The notes under the pieces were generated by a model. That model made no database searches. It saw only the letters and a program-made list of their open reading frames with translations, and was not told where the DNA came from. From positions 1 through 64,000 of the forward strand of contig JAFGQR010000019.1 in the NCBI GenBank assembly GCA_016935555.1: DNA of 64,000 nucleotides, given 5' to 3'. Source of the DNA: Verrucomicrobiota bacterium. Lineage in GTDB: Bacteria > Verrucomicrobiota > Verrucomicrobiia > Limisphaerales > JAFGQR01. Shown one piece after another: positions 59,201 through 64,000 of the stretch. Numbering within the stretch: position 1 is the first letter of the stretch; the number at the start of each line of letters is the position of its first letter. A program made the translations under genes and the position numbers.

Positions 59201-60979
59201 TTCGGCCGCCACCCGACCAGCGTGGGGGTGGACTTCACCGCGATGAGCGCGCGCACTTTTGGGGCCGACAACCCGGCGTCGACGAACGAGTTCAGGCAGG
59301 GCACCGGCCGGACCAATGCGTATCCCAAGGTTGGCCCGGTGGTGATCAACGAGATCATGTACCACCCCCTCGCCACCAACGACGTCCTCGAATACGTCGA
59401 ACTCCACAACATCCTCGGCACGCCCGTCCCGCTCTACGACCCCGCCTATCCCGAAAACACCTGGCGCATGCGCGAGGGCATCGACTTCAACTTCCCCCCG
59501 AACACAATCATCCCCGCCGGGGGATTTGTCGTGCTGGTCAATTTCGATCCCACCCACGACCCGGTGTCCCGAGCCGCTTTCGAGGCCGAATACGGCAACG
59601 GCATGACGTTGGTCGGACCTTACAGCGGCAGCCTCGACAACGCCGGCGAAGCCATCGCACTGCGCAAACCCGACGAGCCCGTGTTGACCCCGGGGCCGGA
59701 CTACGGCCTGGTGCCGTATGTCGTCGTGGATCGGGTGGTCTACGACGACGCGGCTCCTTGGCCGCTCACCCCGGACGGCCAGGGCGACGTGCTGGCGCGC
59801 GAAACCGCCGTGCTCTACGGCAATGATCCCATCAATTGGATCGCCGCCGCACCCACCCCGGGCATGGCCAACTTCAGCGGTTCCTCGAACACCGCCCCCG
59901 TCCTCGCCGCCATCGGCAACCGGTCCGTCAACGAAGGCGCCCTGCTTGCCATCGGCGTCACCGCCTCCGACGCCGAGGCACCTCCGCAAACGCTCACCTT
60001 CAGCCTCGACGCTGGCGCGCCTGACGGCGCCGGCATCGACCCGCTGACCGGCGCCTTCACGTGGATCCCCACCGAAACCCAGGGGCCCGGCTCCTATCCC
60101 GTCACCGTGCGCGTCACGGACTCCGGCACGCCGGTCAAGAGCGATGCCGAGACCATCACGGTCACAGTCCAGGAGGTCAACGTGGCGCCCGTCCTGGTGC
60201 CCATCGGCGACAAGATTCTGGACGAAGGCACCGTCGTGACCTTCACCGCCCGCGCCGACGATCAGGATTGGCCCGCCCAAACGCTCGCCTTCAGCCTCGA
60301 TGCCGGCGCGCCCGGCGGCGCTTCGATCGATCCCGTCACCGGCGTTTTCTCGTGGGCCACCGCCGAAGCCAACGGCCCCGGCACCTATACCCTCACCGTC
60401 CGCGTCACCGACAACGGGTCCCCCGCCCGCGATGATTTCGAGACCCTCACCGTCACCGTCCGCGAGGTCAACCAGGCCCCCAACCTCGCCGCCATCGGCG
60501 ACCGGACCGTCGACGAGGGCGACTCCCTCGTGTTCACCGCCACCGCCGCCGATCCCGACCTGCCGCCCCAGCAGTTGACCTTCACCCTCGACCCGGGCGC
60601 GCCCGGCGGCGCCTCGATCGATCCCGTCACCGGCGTCTTCTCGTGGACGCCTCCCGCGGGATCTCCAGCCAGCACTCCCATCACCATTCGCGTCACCGAC
60701 AACGGCACGCCCCCCATGACCGATGCCGAAACGTTCGATGTCCTGTTCGTCTCAAGCCTGCGCGTGGTCAGCCTCGCCCCCGAAACCGGCGGCGGTTACA
60801 GTCTCACGTGGGCGGCCATCCCAGGCAAGACCTACCAGGTCAGTTACACGACCGCGCTGGAGTCCGGACTGTGGACGAACGTTGGCGAGCCTGTGATGGC
60901 AACTGAGGCGACGGCATTGACCGTCGACCCGTCCGCGGGCGCCGGCCACCGGTTCTACCGCGTCGAACAGCTGGATTAG
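50264..60979 (+). CDS. Giant secreted modular surface protein with CotH-kinase-like and lamin-tail domains
   Basis: A 3,571-residue exported protein. Signal peptide ends near residue 50 (SMVLSVLLSAGMGRA-ADT). Order of modules: four tandem units of about 270 residues (starts near 55, 322, 599, 874), each a galactose-binding-like sandwich (W.YLDDGSDQGT..., DDGAVVYLNGQEV) plus an Ig-like domain (VSLTSPA..., VAKVEFF-type strand); two SbsA/Big_5-like domains (1135-1345); a lamin-tail domain (IISEIMYHPSSEN); CotH-type protein kinase-like region (about 1655-2020; YKIIMTEAERAEL, FILMYHDLDQILG); several lamin-tail domains, with a fifth galactose-binding-like module near 2404; three cadherin/He_PIG-like repeats (about 3210-3490, GAPGGASIDPVTGVFSW); C-terminal module ending RFYRVEQLD. 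It is presumably cell-surface or matrix associated. Its size and composition are typical of Verrucomicrobiota secreted giants. Confidence 0.92.
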   Translation: MARPMQSPMRKVCRPIASFGSNWFPIDSKTTPTLASMVLSVLLSAGMGRAADTLIPFGSNWKYLDNGSDQGTAWSQPAFNDSSWTNGPAQLGYGDDDEATIVSYGSNPDNKFITTYFRRSVTVENPAAYSGLEWHLLRDDGAVVYLNGQEVFRDSNMPTGTVTYQTQAITGLGTPEEGIVVTNTSSTSLLLAGTNVVAVEIHQATLTSSDLSFDLEVIGLQPNAPPTVSLSCPPADATLTAPATVPFVAAATDTDGAVAKVEFFVDGAKVGEDGADPFLFTWAAVPVGSYVLTAVATDNKGATSLAAPVAITVIAPVVPTTNTLIAMGSVWNYLDDGSDQGTNWTELAFDDSTWKNGAAQLGYGDGDEATVVEDNATPGYVRADTDRYIATYFRHAFVLTNAAEYASLNLSVLFDDGAVVHLNGSEVFRCNMPPGTLLYNTPAILSGVGDNTVWETNLPASLLRTGTNVIAATARQDAPDSSDISFDLRLLGITSGTVPNAAPTVALTTPSDGTTFVSPAAIPLAASASDSDGSIAWVEFRQNDTTLAEDSSSPFEFNWADVPPGAYSLTAVAIDHLGAATTSAPVDVTVYQSALPTTNILVATGSAWTYLDDGTDQGTAWSALGFDDSAWSNGVAPLGYCGTSCSYSIATTVSYGSDSDNKHVTTYFRRAFTVDDPDVVLALTLSLLWDDGAVVYINGQEVHRVNMPDGTITNQTFAVIASNYSMTDTELPAAARAALVPGNNILAVEIHQGGPTSSDIVMDAALRAVISSGTNLAPSVSLTAPADGAVFATPVDLTLEATASDFDGTVAKVEFCQNGAKLGEDTSSPFAYTWSGVPAGLYALTAIATDDLGASTVSEPVDITVNEPGTTTTNTLIAAGSVWNYLDDGSDQGTNWILLGFDDSGWTNGPAELGYGDGDEKTEVSYGPSSSSKYPTTYFRSLFMIEDPAVVVGLTLNVLRDDGAVVYLNGQQVFSLSMPETFDYATYATTADDYDWEDTTVSPAFLVPGTNVIAVEVHQGNGSSSDISFDLELVGVFAPPDNYKPTVSLTSPAASLTVAAPASLTLTANATDRDGTVTNLAFLANGIILAEDAVAPYTHAWADIPAGVYALAAVATDDLGLAATSAVVTLTVSTDTAPPTVAGQSPNAGAVTHVAQAPFQQVTVTFSKTVLGVDAADFLVNGAPATNVSGSGSVYTFGFPQPAYGAVTISWAGGHGITDVFTPPHAFDAAAAGATWEYQLLDGVPPFIASLDPAPGSVVAGLTNVTVAFSEAVSGVNAGDLRINNVAASSVSGSGAGPYTFRFAQPAPGPVAMAWAAWHGIQDSAGNPFGGATWSYELDTNVTGVIISEIMYHPSSENVLEEYIELHNKGAGAVNLTGWRFSDGVEFTFPSVTLPGGGYLVVAADVAAFTAKYPGVTNVIGNWVGLLSNGSEDIDLDDALGQRVDSVRYADEGDWAIRQRGPLDRRHRGWVWYKEHDGLGKSLELVNPLLSNNHGQNWAASAVTNGTPGQANSVLDNNIAPLILQASHSPTVPRSTHEVLITARLVDEVAGSFPVTLHYRASVATPPPFSTLAMSDDGLNGDAAAGDGNYSAVIPAQANNTVIEWYVEAADLEGHTRTWPAPAIAAADGAGPTGQVVNALFQVDDTAYAGTQPLYKIIMTEAERAELRSIPGDSNNQGPNSQMNATFISLDGAGLSRHYLVGVRNRGHYSRAVWPMNYRVNFRSDDPWKNVTGINLNSRYVHIQHFGAVLSRISGADGRDGVAAQVRVNNENHAQSGSPMYGSYAALESYDGGWTDNHYPNDPDGNIYRAVRDITPPDFNYRGTDINSYTNTWYKETNQSENDWSDLLGMLGVVGINNPTPFTTENVRNVINVEQWLRHLAVMNLMGNAETGLNSGYNDDYYTYAGGLDPRFILMYHDLDQILGQGGSMGSTAGIFTATANNGAGQALDRLMHWPDFEPIYYKILKELLETTFAKPQFDALLDQTLGSYVDSGVIASMRTWMDARRTHVLSLLPAITVSNAPVATVTGIPRSPTPLRTATFTVGGDWITHYSYQLNGGKYSAERDVTTPISLSALPNGTNVLAVIGKNASEIWQEESAATVVTWVVNTAWPAVRLNEVLALNETALNHAGTFPDAIELFNEGATAVSLAGMRLTDDPDQPNKFTFPAGTTLAAGAYLVVYANNPDGTAGFHLGFGLSQSGEGVYLFNSLANGGALLDSVAFGHQLADLSIGRLDSGEWHLTQPTFGAANTAQPLGDPRTLKINEWLAAPVNPFPEDFIELYNPETLPVALGGLYLTDLPIGVPFRSLIAPLSFIPPNGFVAFTADGTDGSPDHVAFRLALEQGQIALFAPDGSPIDWVRYESQQPGVARGRCPDGALHQTALVIPTPGAPNACPFTPPPPNLVNLVAYTNVWRYDQSGTDLGTEWRAPTYEDAEWEEGAGLLAFEDEALPEPVNTVLDLGDPQRITYYFRTHFTLPPDLIPSGLQLTHVTDDGLVVYLNGVEVYRWNLSGTVAYDTLASSVGDATYVGPASIPLDELLVGDNVMAVEVHQTTSSSSDIVFGLRLDAVIVTNSPVLAGIHLNELLANNASFEEPDGTRPDWAEIYNPSSNAVDIANMSLTDDPALPRRWVFPSGSLVPAMGFLKVRMDGSAPASSTNTGFGLKAEGGSLYLFYSPAEGGAMASGVTYGLQAADFTVGRVPDGSVNWVLCVPTAGAVNIPASLGNPLNLAINEWLANPVPGEDDWFELYNANAQPVDLSGLHLSDNLLTRTKYQIPPLSFIGAGAYGYTRFWADENTTQGPDHVNFKLSGSGEALAVSDPSGVLINGLTFGLQTEGTSEGRLPDGTGAIVRFPGTATPAHANFMALSDVVINEVLTHSDPPLEDAVELHNLTGDDVDISGWYLSDSQNYLLKYRLPAGSVVPANGFLVFYEVQFNAPDQGDAFSFSSAKGDKVYLSQSLTPGVLTGYRAFAEFGPAENGVSFGRHPTSVGVDFTAMSARTFGADNPASTNEFRQGTGRTNAYPKVGPVVINEIMYHPLATNDVLEYVELHNILGTPVPLYDPAYPENTWRMREGIDFNFPPNTIIPAGGFVVLVNFDPTHDPVSRAAFEAEYGNGMTLVGPYSGSLDNAGEAIALRKPDEPVLTPGPDYGLVPYVVVDRVVYDDAAPWPLTPDGQGDVLARETAVLYGNDPINWIAAAPTPGMANFSGSSNTAPVLAAIGNRSVNEGALLAIGVTASDAEAPPQTLTFSLDAGAPDGAGIDPLTGAFTWIPTETQGPGSYPVTVRVTDSGTPVKSDAETITVTVQEVNVAPVLVPIGDKILDEGTVVTFTARADDQDWPAQTLAFSLDAGAPGGASIDPVTGVFSWATAEANGPGTYTLTVRVTDNGSPARDDFETLTVTVREVNQAPNLAAIGDRTVDEGDSLVFTATAADPDLPPQQLTFTLDPGAPGGASIDPVTGVFSWTPPAGSPASTPITIRVTDNGTPPMTDAETFDVLFVSSLRVVSLAPETGGGYSLTWAAIPGKTYQVSYTTALESGLWTNVGEPVMATEATALTVDPSAGAGHRFYRVEQLD

Positions 60980-61061
60980 CCCGCATTTCTCACCGTCCTG
61001 TAAGAAATGCAGGTTAGGCCCAATGCCGGTTCGCCCGGCAGAAGCAAAGGCGTCTATGTCA

Positions 61062-61082
61062 GGGCTCGACGGAGTCTCGCCC
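61062..61082 (+). repeat. Dispersed 21-base repeat, third copy
   Basis: Identical to the copy at 17697-17717, sharing the core GGCTCGACGGAGTCTCGCC, and again intergenic. The flanking bases differ (…GCCCTACC here, …GCCCTGCC there). Confidence 0.8.
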
Positions 61083-61291
61083 TACCATTGGCGTGTGTAA
61101 CGTCGGTTTATGGAGAGGCCGGAACCACCTGTTCGGCTGGCGTGTCGCAGCGAGGGACGACGCCAGCACTCCAGCGGGTGGCTCGGCCAGAAATCATGGT
61201 GGCATGCGGGTCACGGCCTGAAGAGGGGGTTTATGGCGAGGGCGGCGACGATCAGGACGGGGTCCACCCCGAGGTGTCCGCGCGGGGAGGG

Positions 61292-61321
61292 CATCCTGCC
61301 GGGGGTGACCCCGGCGGGATG
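61292..61321. terminator. 13-bp hairpin with GNRA-type loop
   Basis: CATCCTGCCGGGG (61292-61304) pairs with CCCCGGCGGGATG (61309-61321), with one G-T wobble, around the loop GTGA. On the plus strand the loop is GUGA in RNA, a stable GNRA tetraloop. It lies about 150 bases downstream of glnE and 310 bases downstream of the giant gene, both of which end towards it. There is no T-run. Confidence 0.45.
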
Positions 61322-61470
61322 GGATCGGGCGGTTCGCAAGGTCGTCATGGGTTCAGTCATTGATTGCTGAAACCCATACACCGGGTGAGGCGGTCCAACA
61401 AGGAGAGGACCTACCATCGCGTTGACCGGCGCACCTACCACGCCGATCGTAGGGGAATCGCGGAAGCGGA

Positions 61471-64000
61471 TCAGGAGGAGCCGAAGACGCGGGCATACAC
61501 CTCGCGAATCGCGTGCCGGCACTCGGCCACCTGGCGGCGGAACGCGTCGGCAGAGTCGCACCCGCAGCGGACGGACACACGGTAATAGGGTGCGGGATCG
61601 GCGGGGAGCACGGTCTCGCCCTCGAAACTCCAGCGGCGCAGGATGGCTTCGATGCGGCGGAGCCGGGCGTAGTTGGGGATGAGGCGGTCGGCATCGGTGC
61701 GGGGCAGGACGCCGCTGTCGCGGGCGCGTTCGAGGGCGTGCAGGGTGTTGGCTTCCTGCCAGCCGTGGTCGAGGCAAAGCGCCTGGGCGATGAATTCGGC
61801 GTCCATGAGGCCTCCCGCCCCGGTCTTGATCGCGAGGTCGTCCTGGCCCCGCGGGGTGCGCTCCGTTTCGATGCGCGCGCGCATGCGGGCGATGGCGGTT
61901 TTCCAGTCGGGCTGGTAGGCGGCCAGCGGCAGGCTGGGCTGGCGGAAATTGGTCAGTTGGCCGGCGAGCGATTGAAAGGCGTTGCCGATGGCCGCGTTGC
62001 CCGCGATGGGGCGGGTGCGGGTGAGGGTCTGGATTTCCCACAACTGGGCGCGGCGGCGGTAATAGAGTTCGAATGCGGCGAGCGTGTTGACCAGGAGGCC
62101 CTTCTCGCCGTCGGGCCGAAGCCGCGCATCCACTTTGAAGGGGGCGCCCAGGTCGGTTTTTACCGAGAGCAGGTCCATCACCTCGAGGGCGAGCGGCTGG
62201 AGGCGGGAGACGGTTTGACTTTTGGAGTCGGCTACGAACAGCACGTCGAGGTCGGAGCCGTAGTCGATTTCGCGTCCGCCGAGCTTGCCGAGGCCGATGA
62301 TGGCGAAGGGGGCGGTGCGGCGGCGGTGACGGTTCAGGGTGACGTCGAGGGCGTATTGGAGGCAGGCATCGGCGAGGGCGCTCAATTCGGTGTGGACCTT
62401 TTCGCTGTCGGCCAGTTCGAGGATGTCGCGCAGGCCGATGCGCATGAATTCGGCCTGGTGATAGCGCCGAATCCACTGGCGCTGGTCGGTGTCGGCCCGT
62501 CCGTAGCGCAGGTCCGCGAGCACCTCTCCGGCCGTCTTTGCCCGCCGCAGGCGGTCGCTCAGCACCAGTTCGTCGACGAGATCGGGCGTGCGGATGACGG
62601 ATTCCGCCAGGAACTCCGAGCGGTCGAACAGCAGGATCAGCAACTCGAACAGATGCGGATGGTGTGTCCATGTCTCGAACAGCGTGGCCCGGGCGCCGTA
62701 CGCACCCAGGTAGCTGTCCAGCCGCGCCAGGACCCGGTCGGGATCGGACAGGCGCTTCGCCGCAGGCGCGGGACAGGTGGCGGCGGCGGGTGCCGGGGGG
62801 GCCTGGGCGGGGGGCGTGCGGGGGCACAGGGCCAGGAGGCGCGGCAGGAGTTGCCACGCCAGCTCGGTGGTGCGGGAGGAGACATGGCCGAAGCCGGGTC
62901 CGTGGACCAACTGCCGGATCAGGCGCAGCGACCGGTCCACGTCCTTGAAGGCGTGGGCGGCCAGCAGCGTCCTCCACTCGGCCTCGGCCTCGGCTCCGGC
63001 GAACTGCCGGGGCAATGCCGCATCGCCCCGGACCGTGTCGGCGCGCAGCAGTTTGTCGTAAACCCGGCGCACGCAGGTCGTGTGCCGGCACCGCGCGCGG
63101 TCGAAGTCGGTGTGCGTCCGGAATCCCATCAGCGCGGCCACGCGGTGGGCGCCGGCGCGGTCGGCGGGGAGGGTGTGCGTCTGGCGGTTCTGTTCCATTT
63201 GCAGGCGGTGTTCGACGCTGCGCAGGAAGCAGTAGGCCTCCCAGAGCCCGGTGCTTTCGGAGGCGCTCAGCAGGTTGTAGCGCACCAACTGCTCCAGGCC
63301 GGCCAACGTCTGCGGCGTCTGCAGAAACGGCAGCCGCCCGCCTTCGACAAGCTGGAGCGCCTGCACCACGAACTCGATCTCGCGGATGCCGCCCCGGCCA
63401 AGCTTCACGTTGCGGTCGAGTTCGCCTTCGCGCACGACTTCATCCTCGATGCGCTCTTTCATCGCGGCGATCTCCCGGCGCACGTTCTCGTGGAGCGAGC
63501 GCGGATAGCGGAACGGCTGGATCATCTCGAGAAATTCACCGGCCAGCGCGCGATCGCCGGCGACGCCGCGGCCCTTGATCAGCATCATGCGCTCCCAAAT
63601 CTGTCCCCATTGGGCGTAGTAATTCTCGTAGCCGGCCAGGCTGCGCACCAGCGGCCCGCGGTCCCCCTCCGGCCGCAGCCGCAAATCCACCCGGTAAAGC
63701 AAGCCCTCCGGCGCCGGGCGCGCCACCTCCGCGACCAGGCTCTCGGCCAGGCGCGCAAAGAACTCGTGGTTCGACATCGCCTGCCCGGGCGGCGCCGCCT
63801 TGCGGGGCGGCTCCTTGAACACCGTCCCCTCCTCGTCGTAGACGAATATCACGTCCACATCCGAACTGTAATTGAGTTCCTGCCCGCCCAGTTTGCCCAG
63901 GCCGATGACGGCGAACCGCGTGGGCTGCCAGCGGTCGGCGGCGTCCTGGTGATGCGGCCGCCCGAAGCGCGCGGTGAGCGGCGCCAGCGAAATCTGGAGG
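61471..64000 (-). CDS. glnE: Bifunctional glutamine synthetase adenylyltransferase/deadenylase, 5' end outside window
   Basis: Partial gene; the N-terminus lies beyond the right edge (the frame is open to base 64000). Present are both nucleotidyltransferase halves: the first with GLGKLGGQELNYSSDVDVIF and the following RVDLRLRPEGDRGP, the second with GLGKLGGREIDYGSDLDVLF and KVDARLRPDGEKG; the paired Asp residues (D-V-D, D-L-D) are intact in each. Between them a helical domain contains RNVKLGRGGIREIEFVVQALQL. The C-terminal half ends in the conserved helical region (EVYARVFGSS). GlnE adjusts glutamine synthetase activity to nitrogen supply through PII. An internal Met at 63858 is not the start, because the conserved GLGKLGG motif lies upstream of it. 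No glnB or glnA is in view. Confidence 0.95.
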   Translation of the reverse strand, partial: LQISLAPLTARFGRPHHQDAADRWQPTRFAVIGLGKLGGQELNYSSDVDVIFVYDEEGTVFKEPPRKAAPPGQAMSNHEFFARLAESLVAEVARPAPEGLLYRVDLRLRPEGDRGPLVRSLAGYENYYAQWGQIWERMMLIKGRGVAGDRALAGEFLEMIQPFRYPRSLHENVRREIAAMKERIEDEVVREGELDRNVKLGRGGIREIEFVVQALQLVEGGRLPFLQTPQTLAGLEQLVRYNLLSASESTGLWEAYCFLRSVEHRLQMEQNRQTHTLPADRAGAHRVAALMGFRTHTDFDRARCRHTTCVRRVYDKLLRADTVRGDAALPRQFAGAEAEAEWRTLLAAHAFKDVDRSLRLIRQLVHGPGFGHVSSRTTELAWQLLPRLLALCPRTPPAQAPPAPAAATCPAPAAKRLSDPDRVLARLDSYLGAYGARATLFETWTHHPHLFELLILLFDRSEFLAESVIRTPDLVDELVLSDRLRRAKTAGEVLADLRYGRADTDQRQWIRRYHQAEFMRIGLRDILELADSEKVHTELSALADACLQYALDVTLNRHRRRTAPFAIIGLGKLGGREIDYGSDLDVLFVADSKSQTVSRLQPLALEVMDLLSVKTDLGAPFKVDARLRPDGEKGLLVNTLAAFELYYRRRAQLWEIQTLTRTRPIAGNAAIGNAFQSLAGQLTNFRQPSLPLAAYQPDWKTAIARMRARIETERTPRGQDDLAIKTGAGGLMDAEFIAQALCLDHGWQEANTLHALERARDSGVLPRTDADRLIPNYARLRRIEAILRRWSFEGETVLPADPAPYYRVSVRCGCDSADAFRRQVAECRHAIREVYARVFGSS

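Larger units (their letters stand above)
60980..61470. other. Intergenic region between the giant gene and glnE
   Basis: About 490 bases without a supported gene. It contains one copy of the dispersed 21-base repeat (61062-61082) and a long hairpin with a GTGA loop (61292-61321). Both flanking genes end here (convergent), so these could mark transcript ends. Confidence 0.6.

Overview
This is a high-GC window with long AT-poor coding stretches. The mix of genes points to a free-living, polysaccharide-degrading bacterium of the Verrucomicrobiota, probably near Pedosphaera/Limisphaerales. The pointers are a long cyanobacterial/plant-type IspH, a GH29 fucosidase, two GH130-type proteins, a 3,571-residue secreted protein with lamin-tail and CotH modules and a short 'FYRxxxL' C-terminal end, and very many PAS/histidine-kinase genes. 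The placement is inferred from gene content; no marker gene such as rRNA is present and no tRNA was found.

Layout. 1-4.9 kb: housekeeping genes on the minus strand (ymdB-like phosphodiesterase, xseA, ispH, dgt). 5.1-5.3 kb: a free-standing small-RNA transcription unit with its own promoter and terminator. 5.4-13.3 kb: a six-gene signalling block on the minus strand (receiver, kinase, receiver, kinase, receiver-PAS-kinase, receiver), several genes translationally coupled. 13.5-20.6 kb: glycerophosphodiester phosphodiesterase, grpE-dnaJ, rsmE, a secreted RraA-like protein, proC and an RRM RNA-binding protein, with two gene remnants (a secreted protein and the tail of an AI-2E-type transporter). 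21.1-26.9 kb: a second signalling operon on the minus strand (CheB-CheR-PAS fusion, hybrid kinase, NarX-type kinase).

27.2-36.2 kb is the most unusual part: small or envelope-related genes in separate transcription units. Six of them are preceded by the same two-part element, TAGGGT-N3-ACCCCATAG, then 17-18 bases, then a GCKTAGCGTG-like box. The targets are a WYL-like small protein, a GT4 glycosyltransferase-GH130 pair, a two-helix membrane protein with a discoidin-like partner, a flotillin (floA) followed by a gamma-glutamylcyclotransferase-like gene, a possible nuclease-fold protein, and another small membrane protein. I read this as a local regulon controlled by one alternative sigma factor or one palindrome-binding regulator. 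Debris from a second glycosyltransferase copy and from a transposase lies at its left edge.

36.4-40.0 kb: a sugar-uptake operon (GH130, sodium:solute symporter, short-chain dehydrogenase). 40.5-42.9 kb: MoxR ATPase and DUF58 protein. 43.0-45.4 kb: GH29 alpha-L-fucosidase and HAD phosphatase. 45.6-49.8 kb: a cysteine-rich PAS kinase, a lipoprotein, an inositol-monophosphatase-family enzyme and an NtrC-type regulator. 50.3-61.0 kb: one giant secreted modular protein. 61.5-64.0 kb: glnE, running off the right edge of the window.

Several nucleotide-level signals lie outside the genes: a 17-bp inverted repeat at the left edge, a GNRA-capped hairpin near 61.3 kb, three copies of a dispersed 21-base sequence, and a heptanucleotide tandem repeat inside a kinase gene that could switch it on and off by frameshift.
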